Positions 35,185 to 45,264 of a DNA stretch of 64,000 bases are shown here, piece after piece. The position numbers were made by a program, and so were the translations under genes. Numbering within the stretch: position 1 is the stretch's first letter; every line of letters starts with the position of its first letter. Below the pieces are notes generated by a model that saw only the letters and a list, made by a program, of their open reading frames with translations, had not been told where the DNA came from and did no database searches. The stretch is taken from contig CAZMNW010000065.1 of the NCBI GenBank assembly GCA_964567755.1, positions 1 to 64,000 on the forward strand, read 5' to 3'. The DNA comes from DASRJW01 sp964567755 (GTDB lineage Bacteria; Krumholzibacteriota; Krumholzibacteriia; G020349025).

Positions 35185-38136
35185 ATGAGAAAAACACCGA
35201 CTGCCCTTTCCGACTCCACTGCCGGCGCGGCCCCGCGTGCGCCTTCCATCCTCGATGCCTCCGATGCCTTCGCCCCGCGACATATCGGGCCGTGTGAGAC
35301 TGAAATCGCCGCGATGCTCGCCACTCTCGGGTGTACGTCGCTCGACGATCTGATGCGCGACACCATCCCCGATTCGATCCGCCTCGGCGAAGCACTGGCG
35401 CTCGAACCCGCCTGTGGCGAACAAGCGATGCACCTGGATCTGCGAGATCTCGCGGCCCGCAATCAGGTTTTCGTCTCCTGCTTGGGCGTGGGATACTCGG
35501 GAACGATCACGCCGCCGATCATCCTGCGCAACGTGCTGGAGAACCCCGGCTGGTACACGCAATACACGCCCTACCAGGCGGAGATCTCCCAGGGACGACT
35601 CGAGGCGCTGCTCAATTTCCAAACCATGGTGGCAGATCTCACCGCCCTGCCGTTGGCCAACGCGTCCCTCCTCGATGAAGCCACCGCCGCCGCCGAAGCC
35701 ATGGCCATGTGTCACGCTGTCGCCGGCGGCAGCAAATCGACTCGCCGCCGCTTCTTCGTCGCCCAGGACTGCCATCCGCAGACGATTGCAGTCCTCTGCT
35801 CGCGCGCCGAGGCACTCGGCGTCGACATCGTCGTCGGCAACATGGACGAGGTGGGGCGATCCGCATCCGAACTCTCCGGCGCGCTCATGCAATACCCGAA
35901 CACCCAAGGCTGCATCGTCGATTACGCGGACCCCATCGCCGAGCTGCACGCGAAGGGCGCGCTCGCGGTCGTCGCCACCGACCTCCTCGCCCTGGTCCTG
36001 CTGCGCCCGCCGGGGGAGTTCGGTGCCGACATCGCCGTCGGTTCGGCGCAGCGCTTCGGCATGCCGCTCGGCGCCGGCGGCCCGCATGCCGCCTTCATCG
36101 CCACGCACGAGAAGTACGTGCGCCGCATGCCCGGGCGCATCGTCGGCGTGTCACGCGACGCGCACGGGAAGCTCGGCTACCGTTTGACGCTGCAGACGCG
36201 TGAACAACACATCCGGCGCGAGACCGCCACCAGCAACATTTGCACCGCACAGGCTTTGCCCGCCATCGTCGCCAGCATGTACGCGGTGTACCACGGGCCC
36301 GAAGGCCTGCGGCGCATCGCCATGCGCGTGCATGCCTGCGCGCGCGTGCTCGCGGCAGGTCTCGCGCGCCTCGGCCACGAAGTGAGCGACGAGCCGTTCT
36401 TCGACACGCTGCACGTGCGTCTCGGCGCCGGCAGTGCACGCAAAGTGCTCGCCGAAGCCGCCGCCCGTCGCATCAATTTACGCCTGTTCGATTACGGTTC
36501 CGTCGGCATCGCCCTCGACGAAACCACCACGCGCGAGGTCGTGCGCGAAATCCTCGCCGCCTTCGCCGCCGCTGCCGGCGTGAGCGACCCACACATCGAC
36601 ATCGACGCGCTGCTCAATCCAGACGGCATTGGCGTCGACGCCGCGTTCCAGCGCCAGAGCCCATTCCTCGGCCATGCCGTTTTCCAGCACTACCATAGCG
36701 AGACCGAGATGCTGCGCTATCTGACGCGCTTGCAATCGCGCGATCTGTCGCTCACCACGTCCATGATCCCGCTCGGATCCTGCACCATGAAGTTGAATGC
36801 CACCACCGAGATGCAACCGATGACATGGCCGGAATTCGCCGCTGTGCATCCGTTCGCGCCCCCCGAGCAAACCCGTGGCTACACGGAACTTTTCCAGCGA
36901 CTCGAACGCCAGCTCGGCGTCATCACCGGATTCCCGGCGGTGTCGCTGCAACCCAATGCAGGCTCCCAAGGCGAGTTCTGTGGCCTTCTCGTCATCCGCG
37001 CCTACCATCGCTCGCGCGGCGAGGCGCAACGCGACATCTGTCTCATCCCGGTGTCGGCGCACGGCACCAATCCCGCGAGCGCCATCGTCGCCGGTTTCCG
37101 GGTGGTGAACGTGGCCTGCGACCCGCAGGGCAACATCGATCTCGCCGATCTGCGCGCCAAGATCGCGCTGCACCGTGACGCCTTGGGCGCCATCATGGTC
37201 ACCTATCCATCGACGCACGGAGTCTTCGAAGCGGAGATCCCGAGCGTCTGCGATCTCGTGCACGCCGCCGGCGGCCAGGTGTACATGGATGGCGCCAACA
37301 TGAACGCCCTGGTGTGCCTGGTGCGCCCTGCGGACATCGGCGCCGACGTCTGCCACCTCAACCTGCACAAGACTTTCTGCATTCCGCATGGCGGCGGCGG
37401 CCCTGGCATGGGCCCGATTGGCGTGGCGGCACATTTGGCGCCGTTCCTGCCCGGGCATCCGGTCGTGCAGCCCGAGAGCGCGGGCTCGCGCGCCATCGGC
37501 GCCATCGCGGCGGCGCCGTACGGCAGCCCCGCCATCCTCACGATCTCCTACGCCTACATCGCCATGATGGGAGCCGCGGGTCTCGAACGCGCCACGCAGG
37601 TTGCGATTCTCAACGCCAACTACATGGCGCAACGCCTCGCCGGCGCTTACGATCTGCTCTTCACCGGCAAGAACGGCAGAGTCGCCCACGAGTTCATCCT
37701 CGATTTGCGTCCGTTCGACAAGAGCGCCGGCATCAAGAGCGACGATGTCGCCAAACGACTCATGGATTACGGCTTCCACGCGCCGACGATGAGCTTCCCC
37801 GTGCCCGGCACGCTCATGATCGAGCCCACCGAGAGCGAATCGAAGGCCGAGCTCGACCGTTTCTGCGACGCCATGCTGTCGATCCGTGCCGAAATCGCGG
37901 CCATCGAGACCGGCGCCATGGATCGGGGCGACAATCCGCTCAAGAACGCGCCGCACACCGCCGCCCTAGTCCTGCGCGCCGACTGGCCGCACCCTTACAC
38001 TCGCGTCCAGGCGGCGTACCCCGCCTCATGGCTCGCCGATTTCAAGTTCTGGCCCCATGTCGGGCGCATCGACAACTCCTACGGCGACCGCAATCTTTTC
38101 TGTACCTGTCCGCCACTCGCCGACGCGTCCGATTGA
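35185..38136 (+). CDS. gcvP: Glycine dehydrogenase (decarboxylating), full-length P-protein
   Basis: A 983-residue P-protein of the glycine cleavage system, in the single-chain (fused) form. The N-terminal domain begins FAPRHIGP, and the PLP lysine is Lys729 in HLNLHKTFCIPHGGGGPG. The Gly-rich PLGSCTMKLNATTEM near 530 is also typical. It releases CO2 from glycine and passes aminomethyl to the H-protein. No gcvT or gcvH is in the window, so those partners lie elsewhere. The first 24 residues are a non-conserved Ala/Pro-rich leader; the ATG at 35185 has only a weak ribosome-binding site. Promoter at 35059-35088. Confidence 0.96.
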   Translation: MRKTPTALSDSTAGAAPRAPSILDASDAFAPRHIGPCETEIAAMLATLGCTSLDDLMRDTIPDSIRLGEALALEPACGEQAMHLDLRDLAARNQVFVSCLGVGYSGTITPPIILRNVLENPGWYTQYTPYQAEISQGRLEALLNFQTMVADLTALPLANASLLDEATAAAEAMAMCHAVAGGSKSTRRRFFVAQDCHPQTIAVLCSRAEALGVDIVVGNMDEVGRSASELSGALMQYPNTQGCIVDYADPIAELHAKGALAVVATDLLALVLLRPPGEFGADIAVGSAQRFGMPLGAGGPHAAFIATHEKYVRRMPGRIVGVSRDAHGKLGYRLTLQTREQHIRRETATSNICTAQALPAIVASMYAVYHGPEGLRRIAMRVHACARVLAAGLARLGHEVSDEPFFDTLHVRLGAGSARKVLAEAAARRINLRLFDYGSVGIALDETTTREVVREILAAFAAAAGVSDPHIDIDALLNPDGIGVDAAFQRQSPFLGHAVFQHYHSETEMLRYLTRLQSRDLSLTTSMIPLGSCTMKLNATTEMQPMTWPEFAAVHPFAPPEQTRGYTELFQRLERQLGVITGFPAVSLQPNAGSQGEFCGLLVIRAYHRSRGEAQRDICLIPVSAHGTNPASAIVAGFRVVNVACDPQGNIDLADLRAKIALHRDALGAIMVTYPSTHGVFEAEIPSVCDLVHAAGGQVYMDGANMNALVCLVRPADIGADVCHLNLHKTFCIPHGGGGPGMGPIGVAAHLAPFLPGHPVVQPESAGSRAIGAIAAAPYGSPAILTISYAYIAMMGAAGLERATQVAILNANYMAQRLAGAYDLLFTGKNGRVAHEFILDLRPFDKSAGIKSDDVAKRLMDYGFHAPTMSFPVPGTLMIEPTESESKAELDRFCDAMLSIRAEIAAIETGAMDRGDNPLKNAPHTAALVLRADWPHPYTRVQAAYPASWLADFKFWPHVGRIDNSYGDRNLFCTCPPLADASD

Positions 38137-38225
38137 TCGGTCATCTCCGGCTGGTGACTGGAGCGCCATGCCGGCGTGATGGCGGCTGGGGTGCGGCGAC
38201 GCGCTTGTCACCTTCGCCTGCCCGT

Positions 38226-38254
38226 TTGACCTTGGCCCGGGACCTTCCTATCTT
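38226..38254 (+). promoter_or_regulatory. Promoter TTGACC-N17-TATCTT
   Basis: TTGACC (38226-38231) and TATCTT (38249-38254), spacer exactly 17, about 80 bases before the lipoprotein ATG at 38337. This is the best member of the TATCTT promoter set. Confidence 0.6.
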
Positions 38255-38336
38255 TGCCACGGCTCGATGCGCGAGGGACGCGAGCGCCCCGCGGCCCACG
38301 AGCCCCACTTCACCGGCTCGAGGAGTCGCCAATCTC

Positions 38337-40883
38337 ATGAGGCTGTGGAAACTCGGCTGGGCTGCCGCCGCGCTCACCCTCGTGGGTTGCGGCGACAACG
38401 AACTCGGGGTGGAGAAACTGCGGCCGAATCAGGCACCGGAGACCGTGCTTGCGAGCGGACCGCCGGACTCCACGGACGCCACCCATTACCGCGTCCAGCT
38501 GTTCTGGTCCGGGTCGGATCGCGACGGCACCATCGACCATTTCGATTTCATCATGATCGACCACCCTCCCGCCCGCGGGCACATCGGCGCCGGCGCGGAT
38601 GACTCGACGCGCGTCATCGTCGAGGTCCCCGCTCCGGACGATCCACGTTGGACCGGAACCGCGTCGACGGATTCCATCTTCATCACGCTTGCCGACACCC
38701 TGCGCCGCGAACCACGTCCCGATCCGGGCGAAGACGGCACCGCCGTGCGCGAAACGCGCTTCGAACGCTGGCACACGTTCTTCGTGCGCGCCGTGGACAA
38801 CGAGGGCATTCTCGACCCCACGCCCGACTATCGCTCCTTCAACTCCACGAACATCGCGCCCACGGTGCGACTGTTGCCGCCGGTCCGAGCCGGTCAGAAC
38901 GCGGAGTTCGAAGGCCCGCCGGTCATCGTTTTCAACTGGGACGGCGAAGATCCGGTGGATGCATCCAACAGCATCGACCCCGTTGCCTCGCGCTATGTGA
39001 TCATCCGCACCACGGTGTCCATCACGGGCCCAGGGGACAAGTTCGTCAGTTTTCCGGAATCGTTGTATGTCTTGCCGGAACGCTATGATTGGAGTGCATG
39101 GAAGGCCTGGGCCACCCTCGACGGCTCTGGCACGCGCGCGGTCATTTCGGGCCTGGCACGCATCGGCGATTACGTCGGAGCCGGCTACTACCTGTTCGCG
39201 GTGCAGGCCATGGACGAGGCCGGTGCCATCACACCGGTGTTCGACTACCAGACCAGCGGCAAGAACAATGTTTGCCGCGTGCGCGTGAAGGGGAACATCG
39301 GCCCCGTGCTCACGGTACGCGAAGAGTTTCTCGGGACGCAGAACTTCGTCGGTGGTTCGCGCCCGATTCGCCTCGACATCGCCGCCGGGCAGCCAATCCG
39401 CTTCCGTTGGAGCGCCGACGCTTCGACCTACGGCGGCGAGATCGTTGCCTACCGCTACGGCTGGGACATCCGCAACCTCGACGACGACCAGGAGTGGTCG
39501 AGCTGGAGCGCCAGCAATACCTCGGCGCCGAACCGTTCGTTCAGCACCGGGTCGCATCGTTTCAGCCTGCAAGTGCGCGACAACGCCGAGTCGATCACCG
39601 ACGCGACCTACGAGCTCACGGCGCACACGGTGACCTTGTCCCGCTCTCTCCTGTGGGTGGACGACACCGACTTCCAAACCGACAGCGACCAGGAATCGCG
39701 GGAGAGAACGCGCTGGCTGCAAGTCCTGAGCGAGGTGGCGGCCGCGGCGGGCTTCGAGTTCGACACCAGTCTCGACGTTTACGACGTGCTGGCCAATCGC
39801 TTCGAGCCGCCCCCCATCCACAAGGTGTTCGACTACCGGGCCATCGTGTGGAGCAATCGTAGCGGTCGCACTGGCAGCTCGGCGTTGCGGCGCACCGCGC
39901 TGTTCTTCGACCCGGTGCCGGCACGCAACCAGAATGCTGCGAAGGGTTTCAACTACATCAACATCTACCTGGCGAATGGCGGGAGCATGTGGATCAACGG
40001 CTTTCGGACGGCGCGGCAGCTGTGGCCCGAGGAGCGCGTTGCGGGCCAGGAGGCCGATCCGGTCAACATCACCAACTGGAACGACCCCATCGAGCCGCAC
40101 CCACCCGGGATCGATTCCGTCGGCACGACCAGCCTGCTCTACAAGATGGGAATCGAGATGTTCGACGTCGGTTCGGCGACCGAGAGTCCGCGCTGGCACC
40201 GAGATCACTTCGCGCGCGCCCTCGAGCGCCACGAAAGTGCCGGGGTCGATTCGCAGTACACCGATTCGAGCACGGATGGCGCACATTCCCACCAGCTGGC
40301 GATCGCGAGCGCCGACGTCGAGGCCTTCGTTCCCGTCGAGCACACCTACATGACGACTCCCGTACTCGAACACCGCCATGCGGTCACCCTCGCCGCCACC
40401 GACTTCGTGGCGCTTCGAAACGGCGAGACCATCGAAGCCGGAAGCTCGGAGAGCGCCTCGCCGCAGCTGCATGCGCACACTTTCGTCCTCGTGGATCGTG
40501 TCGGCCATTGGGGTGCGCCGAGCTTGCGCGTCTCCTCGGCCTGGTCGCAGGCAGGAACAGGCGCGCGCACGAACATCGAGATCTACAACATGCCCAATGC
40601 GCTGGCAAACCAGAATCCGCCGCTGGTGCCGCTCGACGGCATTTCGGTGCCACTCTACGGCTACGTGAGCGGATTGCCCGAAAGGCCTGACGACGGCTTT
40701 TTCTATCCCGAGACTGCCGACAACCAGCCGGTCTTCGTCATGGCCAAGGTTCATCCGACTTCGCCACATTTTTCGCGGGCCTTCTGCGGCTTCGAGGTCT
40801 ACCTGCTCGAAGCCTTGTCGCACAAAGCCCTGGCCGAGTACGTCCTCGTGCGGCACTTCCGGCTCGGCCTCGATTCCCCCTGA
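38337..40883 (+). CDS. Large exported lipoprotein, unknown function
   Basis: An 848-residue lipoprotein: signal with lipobox LVGCG near residues 15-19, then several Ig/fibronectin-like beta domains (for example VQLFWSGSDRDGTIDHFDF, about 55-73). A later region starting SLLWVDDTDF (about 437) with YRAIVWSNRSG resembles a glutamine-amidotransferase-like fold used in surface proteins of this kind; no catalytic residues can be assigned. AGGAG lies 11 bases before the ATG. The gene has its own promoter and is probably monocistronic. No sorting domain is visible at the C-terminus. Confidence 0.7.
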   Translation: MRLWKLGWAAAALTLVGCGDNELGVEKLRPNQAPETVLASGPPDSTDATHYRVQLFWSGSDRDGTIDHFDFIMIDHPPARGHIGAGADDSTRVIVEVPAPDDPRWTGTASTDSIFITLADTLRREPRPDPGEDGTAVRETRFERWHTFFVRAVDNEGILDPTPDYRSFNSTNIAPTVRLLPPVRAGQNAEFEGPPVIVFNWDGEDPVDASNSIDPVASRYVIIRTTVSITGPGDKFVSFPESLYVLPERYDWSAWKAWATLDGSGTRAVISGLARIGDYVGAGYYLFAVQAMDEAGAITPVFDYQTSGKNNVCRVRVKGNIGPVLTVREEFLGTQNFVGGSRPIRLDIAAGQPIRFRWSADASTYGGEIVAYRYGWDIRNLDDDQEWSSWSASNTSAPNRSFSTGSHRFSLQVRDNAESITDATYELTAHTVTLSRSLLWVDDTDFQTDSDQESRERTRWLQVLSEVAAAAGFEFDTSLDVYDVLANRFEPPPIHKVFDYRAIVWSNRSGRTGSSALRRTALFFDPVPARNQNAAKGFNYINIYLANGGSMWINGFRTARQLWPEERVAGQEADPVNITNWNDPIEPHPPGIDSVGTTSLLYKMGIEMFDVGSATESPRWHRDHFARALERHESAGVDSQYTDSSTDGAHSHQLAIASADVEAFVPVEHTYMTTPVLEHRHAVTLAATDFVALRNGETIEAGSSESASPQLHAHTFVLVDRVGHWGAPSLRVSSAWSQAGTGARTNIEIYNMPNALANQNPPLVPLDGISVPLYGYVSGLPERPDDGFFYPETADNQPVFVMAKVHPTSPHFSRAFCGFEVYLLEALSHKALAEYVLVRHFRLGLDSP

Positions 40884-41212
40884 GCCGATCGCGGTCTACC
40901 GTTCCCCCCGACTGCGCGAGGTAGGCGCAGAGCTCGGACCACTGAAGAGCCTCTACGTGCGCATGCGATGCAAGGACGTGGCGACGCTTCTCTGGCCCCC
41001 TGGAAAGGACCTAAACAAATAGCGAGTCCCGTTCAACGAGCAGCTGCTTTCGTACCCTCCCCGGGGCCCGGTCTGGACGCTCCGACGCACCCCTTCGGCT
41101 TGCGGCACATGACCCGGACGCGTAGCCTCCGGATGTCCAAGTGCCCTCGGCCCACCCGAAGCCAAACACGGCTCCTTTTGCGGGTGGTGGTCCACTCGAC
41201 CCAAGGAAGCCA
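40884..41212. other. 329-bp gene-free gap before pckG
   Basis: No convincing reading frame, tRNA or strong terminator is seen. A locally AT-rich patch (CTAAACAAATAG around 41010-41022) could be a -10 region for pckG, but no good -35 is spaced with it. The rest is GC-rich with no clear repeat. Confidence 0.5.
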
Positions 41213-43030
41213 ATGAGCACCACACACGCGGTCTCGTCTCACACGGGCAACCCCCAACTTCTGGCCTGGATCGGCGAGATGGCGCGCCTGCTCCGGCCCG
41301 ACACCGTCCATTGGTGCGATGGCTCGAGCCGCGAGTACCAGGAGATGCTGCACCTGCTCGTCGGCACCGGCACCGCCATGTGGCTCGCCCCGGACAAGCG
41401 CGCCAACAGCATCCTGGTGCGGTCCGATCCCGCCGACGTTGCGCGGGTCGAGGATCGCACGTTCATTTGTTCGGCGCGCAAGGACGACGCCGGTCCGACC
41501 AACAATTGGGCGGATCCCCAGGAGATGAAAGCACTATTGGGCAAGTTATACGACGGCGCCATGATCGGCCGCACGATGTACGTCATTCCCTACTCGATGG
41601 GTCCCGTGGGTTCCCCCATCGCCAAGATCGGCGTCATGGTCAGCGACTCGGCCTACGTCGTCGCCAACATGCACATCATGACGCGGGTGGGAACGCGCGT
41701 TCTCGAGGTCCTCGGCACGAACGGCGATTTCGTGCGCGGTATCCATTCCGTCGGCTACCCGCTCGGCGACGCCAAGAAGGCCGATCTCCCGTGGCCAAAC
41801 GACATCCAGAACAAGTACATCTCGCACTTTCCCGAGACACGCGAGATCTGGTCGTATGGTTCGGGGTATGGCGGCAATGCGTTGCTCGGCAAGAAATGCC
41901 ATGCATTGCGCATCGCTTCTGTCCAGGCGCGCGACGAGGGCTGGCTCGCCGAGCACATGCTCATTCTCAAGCTCACCGATCCCGCAGGAAGCGTGAAGTA
42001 CATCGCCGCCGCGTTCCCCTCGGCCTGTGGCAAGACCAACCTGGCGCTGATGAACCCCACGATTGCGGGCTGGAGGGTGGAAACCATCGGCGACGACATT
42101 GCGTGGATGAAGTTCGGCGAGGACGGCCGTCTGTACGCCATCAACCCCGAGGCCGGATTCTTCGGCGTCGCTCCGGGAACGTCGCGCAAGAGCAATCCGA
42201 ATGCGATCGAGACCTTGTACGCCAACAGCATCTTCACCAACTGCGCGCTCACTCCCGACGGGGACGTGTACTGGGAGGAGATGCTCGATTCCGAACCGCC
42301 GGCCGTCATCGACTGGCTGCGCCGGCCCTGGCGCGTCGGCTGCGGGCGCACCGCTGCGCATCCCAACGCGCGCTTCACGACGCCCGCGCACCAGTGCCCG
42401 GTGATCGCCGCGGAATGGGAAGACCCAAAGGGTGTCCCTTTGAGCGCCATTCTCTTCGGCGGCCGGCGCGCCACCACCGTGCCCCTCGTCACCGAAGCGC
42501 GCAGCTGGCAGCACGGAACCTTCCTCGGCGCGATCATGAGCTCGGAAAAGACCGCGGCCGCTGCTGGCAAGGTGGGCGAGCTCCGGCGCGACCCGATGGC
42601 GATGCTGCCGTTCTGCGGCTACCACATGGGCGATTATTTCGCGCACTGGCTCCGCATCGGCGCCCAGGGGGGCGACAAGATGCCGCGGCTCTACTATGTG
42701 AACTGGTTCCGGAAAGGTGCCGGCGGACGCTTCCTTTGGCCCGGGTATGGCGAGAACAGCCGGGTGCTGAAGTGGGTGTTCGAGCGCTGCGAGGGCCGCG
42801 CGCTGGCCGTGGAAACGCCCATCGGCCGGCTGCCGACTGCGGACGGGATCGACGTCTCCGGACTCGACATCCCCAAGTCGGATCTGCAGGAGTTGCTGCG
42901 CGTCGACGTCGCTTCTTGGCAGCAGGAGATTCCCTCCATCCGCCAGCATTTCGACCAGTTCGGCACCAGACTCCCGCACGGTTTGCGCGATGAGCTGGCA
43001 ACGCTCGAGACCCTGCTCGACGCCGGCTGA
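41213..43030 (+). CDS. pckG: Phosphoenolpyruvate carboxykinase (GTP)
   Basis: A 605-residue GTP-dependent PEPCK, converting oxaloacetate and GTP to phosphoenolpyruvate and CO2, the entry to gluconeogenesis. The kinase-type loop AACGK region reads FPSACGKTNLALM at 268-280 (Lys274), and GYGGNALLGKKCHALRIAS near 219-236 and FFGVAPGT are diagnostic of the GTP class. Length is normal (about 600). The ATG at 41213 has AAGGA five bases upstream. Together with aceBA this gives growth on C2 compounds. Confidence 0.96.
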   Translation: MSTTHAVSSHTGNPQLLAWIGEMARLLRPDTVHWCDGSSREYQEMLHLLVGTGTAMWLAPDKRANSILVRSDPADVARVEDRTFICSARKDDAGPTNNWADPQEMKALLGKLYDGAMIGRTMYVIPYSMGPVGSPIAKIGVMVSDSAYVVANMHIMTRVGTRVLEVLGTNGDFVRGIHSVGYPLGDAKKADLPWPNDIQNKYISHFPETREIWSYGSGYGGNALLGKKCHALRIASVQARDEGWLAEHMLILKLTDPAGSVKYIAAAFPSACGKTNLALMNPTIAGWRVETIGDDIAWMKFGEDGRLYAINPEAGFFGVAPGTSRKSNPNAIETLYANSIFTNCALTPDGDVYWEEMLDSEPPAVIDWLRRPWRVGCGRTAAHPNARFTTPAHQCPVIAAEWEDPKGVPLSAILFGGRRATTVPLVTEARSWQHGTFLGAIMSSEKTAAAAGKVGELRRDPMAMLPFCGYHMGDYFAHWLRIGAQGGDKMPRLYYVNWFRKGAGGRFLWPGYGENSRVLKWVFERCEGRALAVETPIGRLPTADGIDVSGLDIPKSDLQELLRVDVASWQQEIPSIRQHFDQFGTRLPHGLRDELATLETLLDAG

Positions 43031-43089
43031 ACCCGGTGGCGGCAGGGGCAGCCAATCCCTCTCAGCCGACCTTCCCGGTCGTTCGAGAA

Positions 43090-43107
43090 CGAGTCGGAGC
43101 CGACTCG
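43090..43107 (+). terminator. Hairpin downstream of pckG
   Basis: An 18-bp palindrome, CGAGTCGG at 43090-43097 and CCGACTCG at 43100-43107, about 60 bases after the pckG stop. Strong stem but followed by a C/T-mixed stretch rather than a T-run, so termination is possible only. Confidence 0.4.
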
Positions 43108-43232
43108 CTCTCCCCGTTTGCATTCCAGTGACACTGACACCCGCGATGAATCGACTCGTGTCCGTCGTTGACCGCAGGCCCGCGGATCGGGGACATTGCT
43201 TCTCGTCGGTCGGTGGAAGGAGGCAGAACGTC

Positions 43233-44474
43233 ATGGGGAAACGTGCACGAATTCGCAGCACATGGTGTGCGCTTGCGATCATATCCATGTTGTCTGGATG
43301 CGGTGAGGACGACCCTGGAACGCCCGGGACCCCAACCAGCTCCCAAGATCAGATCCAAGGCAGCATCGGACAGCTGGCTGATTTTCGCGCCGGCGCCGCG
43401 AGCGAGCCAGCAACTCAACTCATCGGCGCACCGGCGTTGGCGGAGATCCTGGGCGCACTGTCTCTGCCGAGCGCGGCCTACGTGCTGCCGCAGCCTCCCG
43501 GCGTGAGCCGCGCCGTGCGTGACCTGCTGCGCAAGATCGAGGGGCCACAACGGACGGTGGTGCAAGCCGAATTCGGCACCTATGATCGGGATCTGAGCAA
43601 CACCACGGGAACCTTCCCCCGCTGGACGCTCGCCGATCCCGGCAACCCGTCCGACGGCTACATCTTCCGTTTCGGTTTGGACGACGACATCACGGTCAAC
43701 GACCCTGCGGGCGTTCCGGTGCCCATCCGCGGCGAGTTCCGCATTCTGCACCTCGAAATCGACGACCGCGGCACGCCCGATCCGGCCGATGATCTGCCGG
43801 CGAGCGTCCTCCTCGAGATCGCGGCGACCGCGGAAGACACCGGACCACTGCCGGTTCTGGTCCGGCTGGACCTCGCGGCGACATTCGATTCGTCAGGCGA
43901 GCTGGTGTCGTTCCAGCTCGGCAACCCTGCAGCCAACGATCCAAGCGATGCGGGCGCTGCCTACCTCGGATCCGTTCTCCTCGCGGTCAGCGTCGAGGCT
44001 GCGGCCGGCAGTGCCAACTTGCTGGTGCAGATCTACGACAGCAGCGAAGACTTCGTCGTCCGTTTCGAGCTCGCGATGCTGGCCGATCTGGAATCTGGGC
44101 TCACGCATTCGGCGAGCGTCACGTTCGGCTTCGGCGCCACACGCAATCCAACTTCACCGCCGTGGGAGATCAGCCTGAGCGCCAACAATTTCAGGTTCGA
44201 TATCGAAGGCAATGAGATCGCCGACATCACCGGTTTCATTCGCCACAACAACGCCGTTCTCGCCACGCTCGCCGGCGACACGACCGCGATCCCCATCGAC
44301 ACCGATGGCGACGAGATCTTCGACAGCTCGTGCGTGAACGTGACGGTCACCTTCACCGACGCGCCGGCCGATGCGAAAAATCTGTGCCTGGCACTGCCGG
44401 CGCTCGAGGACCTCTTCAACAATCAGGGCTCCATGCCAAAGATCGGCGCGACCCACTCGTGGCTCAGGCGATAG
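43233..44474 (+). CDS. Exported lipoprotein, unknown function
   Basis: A 413-residue lipoprotein. The signal ends with the lipobox LSGCG near residue 20, followed by a Gly/Thr/Pro linker. The body is beta-rich, with FDSSGELVSFQLGNP and a calcium-like DTDGDEIFDSS near 360. No family is recognised. ATG at 43233 has AAGGAGG nine bases upstream. The DUF4920 lipoprotein starts 28 bp after its stop, so they are likely cotranscribed. Confidence 0.65.
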   Translation: MGKRARIRSTWCALAIISMLSGCGEDDPGTPGTPTSSQDQIQGSIGQLADFRAGAASEPATQLIGAPALAEILGALSLPSAAYVLPQPPGVSRAVRDLLRKIEGPQRTVVQAEFGTYDRDLSNTTGTFPRWTLADPGNPSDGYIFRFGLDDDITVNDPAGVPVPIRGEFRILHLEIDDRGTPDPADDLPASVLLEIAATAEDTGPLPVLVRLDLAATFDSSGELVSFQLGNPAANDPSDAGAAYLGSVLLAVSVEAAAGSANLLVQIYDSSEDFVVRFELAMLADLESGLTHSASVTFGFGATRNPTSPPWEISLSANNFRFDIEGNEIADITGFIRHNNAVLATLAGDTTAIPIDTDGDEIFDSSCVNVTVTFTDAPADAKNLCLALPALEDLFNNQGSMPKIGATHSWLRR

Positions 44475-44502
44475 AGTGGATCGCGCGCAAGAAAGGAACT
44501 CC

Positions 44503-45105
44503 ATGACTCGACGAACTCTCACGTTTCTCGCCTGCGCGCTCTTTGCTTTCGCCGGTTGCCAGAAGGCGGCGGAACAGCAAGCCGCCGAACAGACACAAGC
44601 ATCCGAGTCGGCACACGACCAGGCTGCGGTGTCCGAGGCGGCGCACGGCCATGCGGCAGCGCCAGGTTCTCCCAGTCCCGAAGATGCGGCGCTGCACAAG
44701 GCCGATCCGAAGGGCAACTACGGCGCGGGAGTCGTCCTGCAGAAGACGACCGCCATCGGCGCGATTTTGGCGCAACCGGCAGACTACGAGGGCAAGATCG
44801 TGCAGGTCGCCGGCACCGTGCACGAGGTGTGTCAGCGCCGCGGCTGTTGGATGGAGCTGGCCGATGGCGACGCCACGCTGCGCGTCAAAGTAACCGACGG
44901 CGAAATCGTCTTTCCCGTGAGCGCCAAGGGCAGCCATGCCGTCGTCGAAGGCGTGGTCGAAAAGATCGAGCTCGACGAGGCCCAGCACAAAGCCTGGAAA
45001 CAGCACCAAGCCGAAGAACGCGGCGCGACCTTCGACCCGAGCACCGTCTCCGGCCCGCTCACGCTCTGGCAAATCGCCGGCCTAGGCGCCCGCATCGACG
45101 GCTGA
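44503..45105 (+). CDS. DUF4920 lipoprotein
   Basis: A 200-residue lipoprotein: signal with lipobox FAGCQ at 16-20, a linker rich in Ala/Glu/His (about 21-60), then the DUF4920 domain with KIVQVAGTVHEVCQRRGCWMEL and VEGVVEKIELDEAQHK. The C-x4-G-C-W motif is the family hallmark and may bind metal or form a disulfide. Function of the family is unknown. ATG at 44503 with AAGGA five bases upstream. It ends nine bases before structured repeat copy B. Confidence 0.85.
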   Translation: MTRRTLTFLACALFAFAGCQKAAEQQAAEQTQASESAHDQAAVSEAAHGHAAAPGSPSPEDAALHKADPKGNYGAGVVLQKTTAIGAILAQPADYEGKIVQVAGTVHEVCQRRGCWMELADGDATLRVKVTDGEIVFPVSAKGSHAVVEGVVEKIELDEAQHKAWKQHQAEERGATFDPSTVSGPLTLWQIAGLGARIDG

Positions 45106-45113
45106 CGCAACGA

Positions 45114-45259
45114 CCGGCAGCCGTGATTCTCGCCTTCCGGCGGCGTCACGAGCGCGTCCGCGAGGGCAGGAGGCCCGAGCAGCGCTCGTGCCGAGCGATC
45201 GAGCGCGCAGGAGCGCGCGCGAGGAGCGTCCGCCGGAAGGCGAGAATCACGGCTGCCGG
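45114..45259. repeat. Structured palindromic element, copy B
   Basis: A 146-bp element with a perfect 30-bp stem (45114-45143 with 45230-45259) and an 86-nt core (45144-45229) almost identical to copy A. The outer 11 bp of each stem (GGCAGCCGTGA) and the inner GGCGG are shared with copy A, but the 12 bp between (45128-45139 here) differ completely from the 10 bp of copy A while staying perfectly complementary to the opposite arm. It begins nine bases after the DUF4920 stop and ends five bases before the DUF885 stop, so it fills the convergent gap. Confidence 0.92.
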
Positions 45260-45264
45260 CGCAG

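Noticed and set aside
36478..37956. A 492-residue minus-strand frame within gcvP
   Set aside because: Antisense shadow of a highly conserved gene; no ribosome-binding site or family signature.
38310..40856. An 848-residue minus-strand frame opposite the lipoprotein gene
   Set aside because: Composition rich in Arg/His/Gly with no motif; it is the antisense shadow of the real plus-strand gene, which has a signal peptide, lipobox and promoter.
45114..45259. Idea that the structured elements are ordinary intrinsic terminators
   Set aside because: There is no T-tract on either side, and the long conserved core and covarying stem far exceed a normal terminator. A termination role may still be one of their effects.
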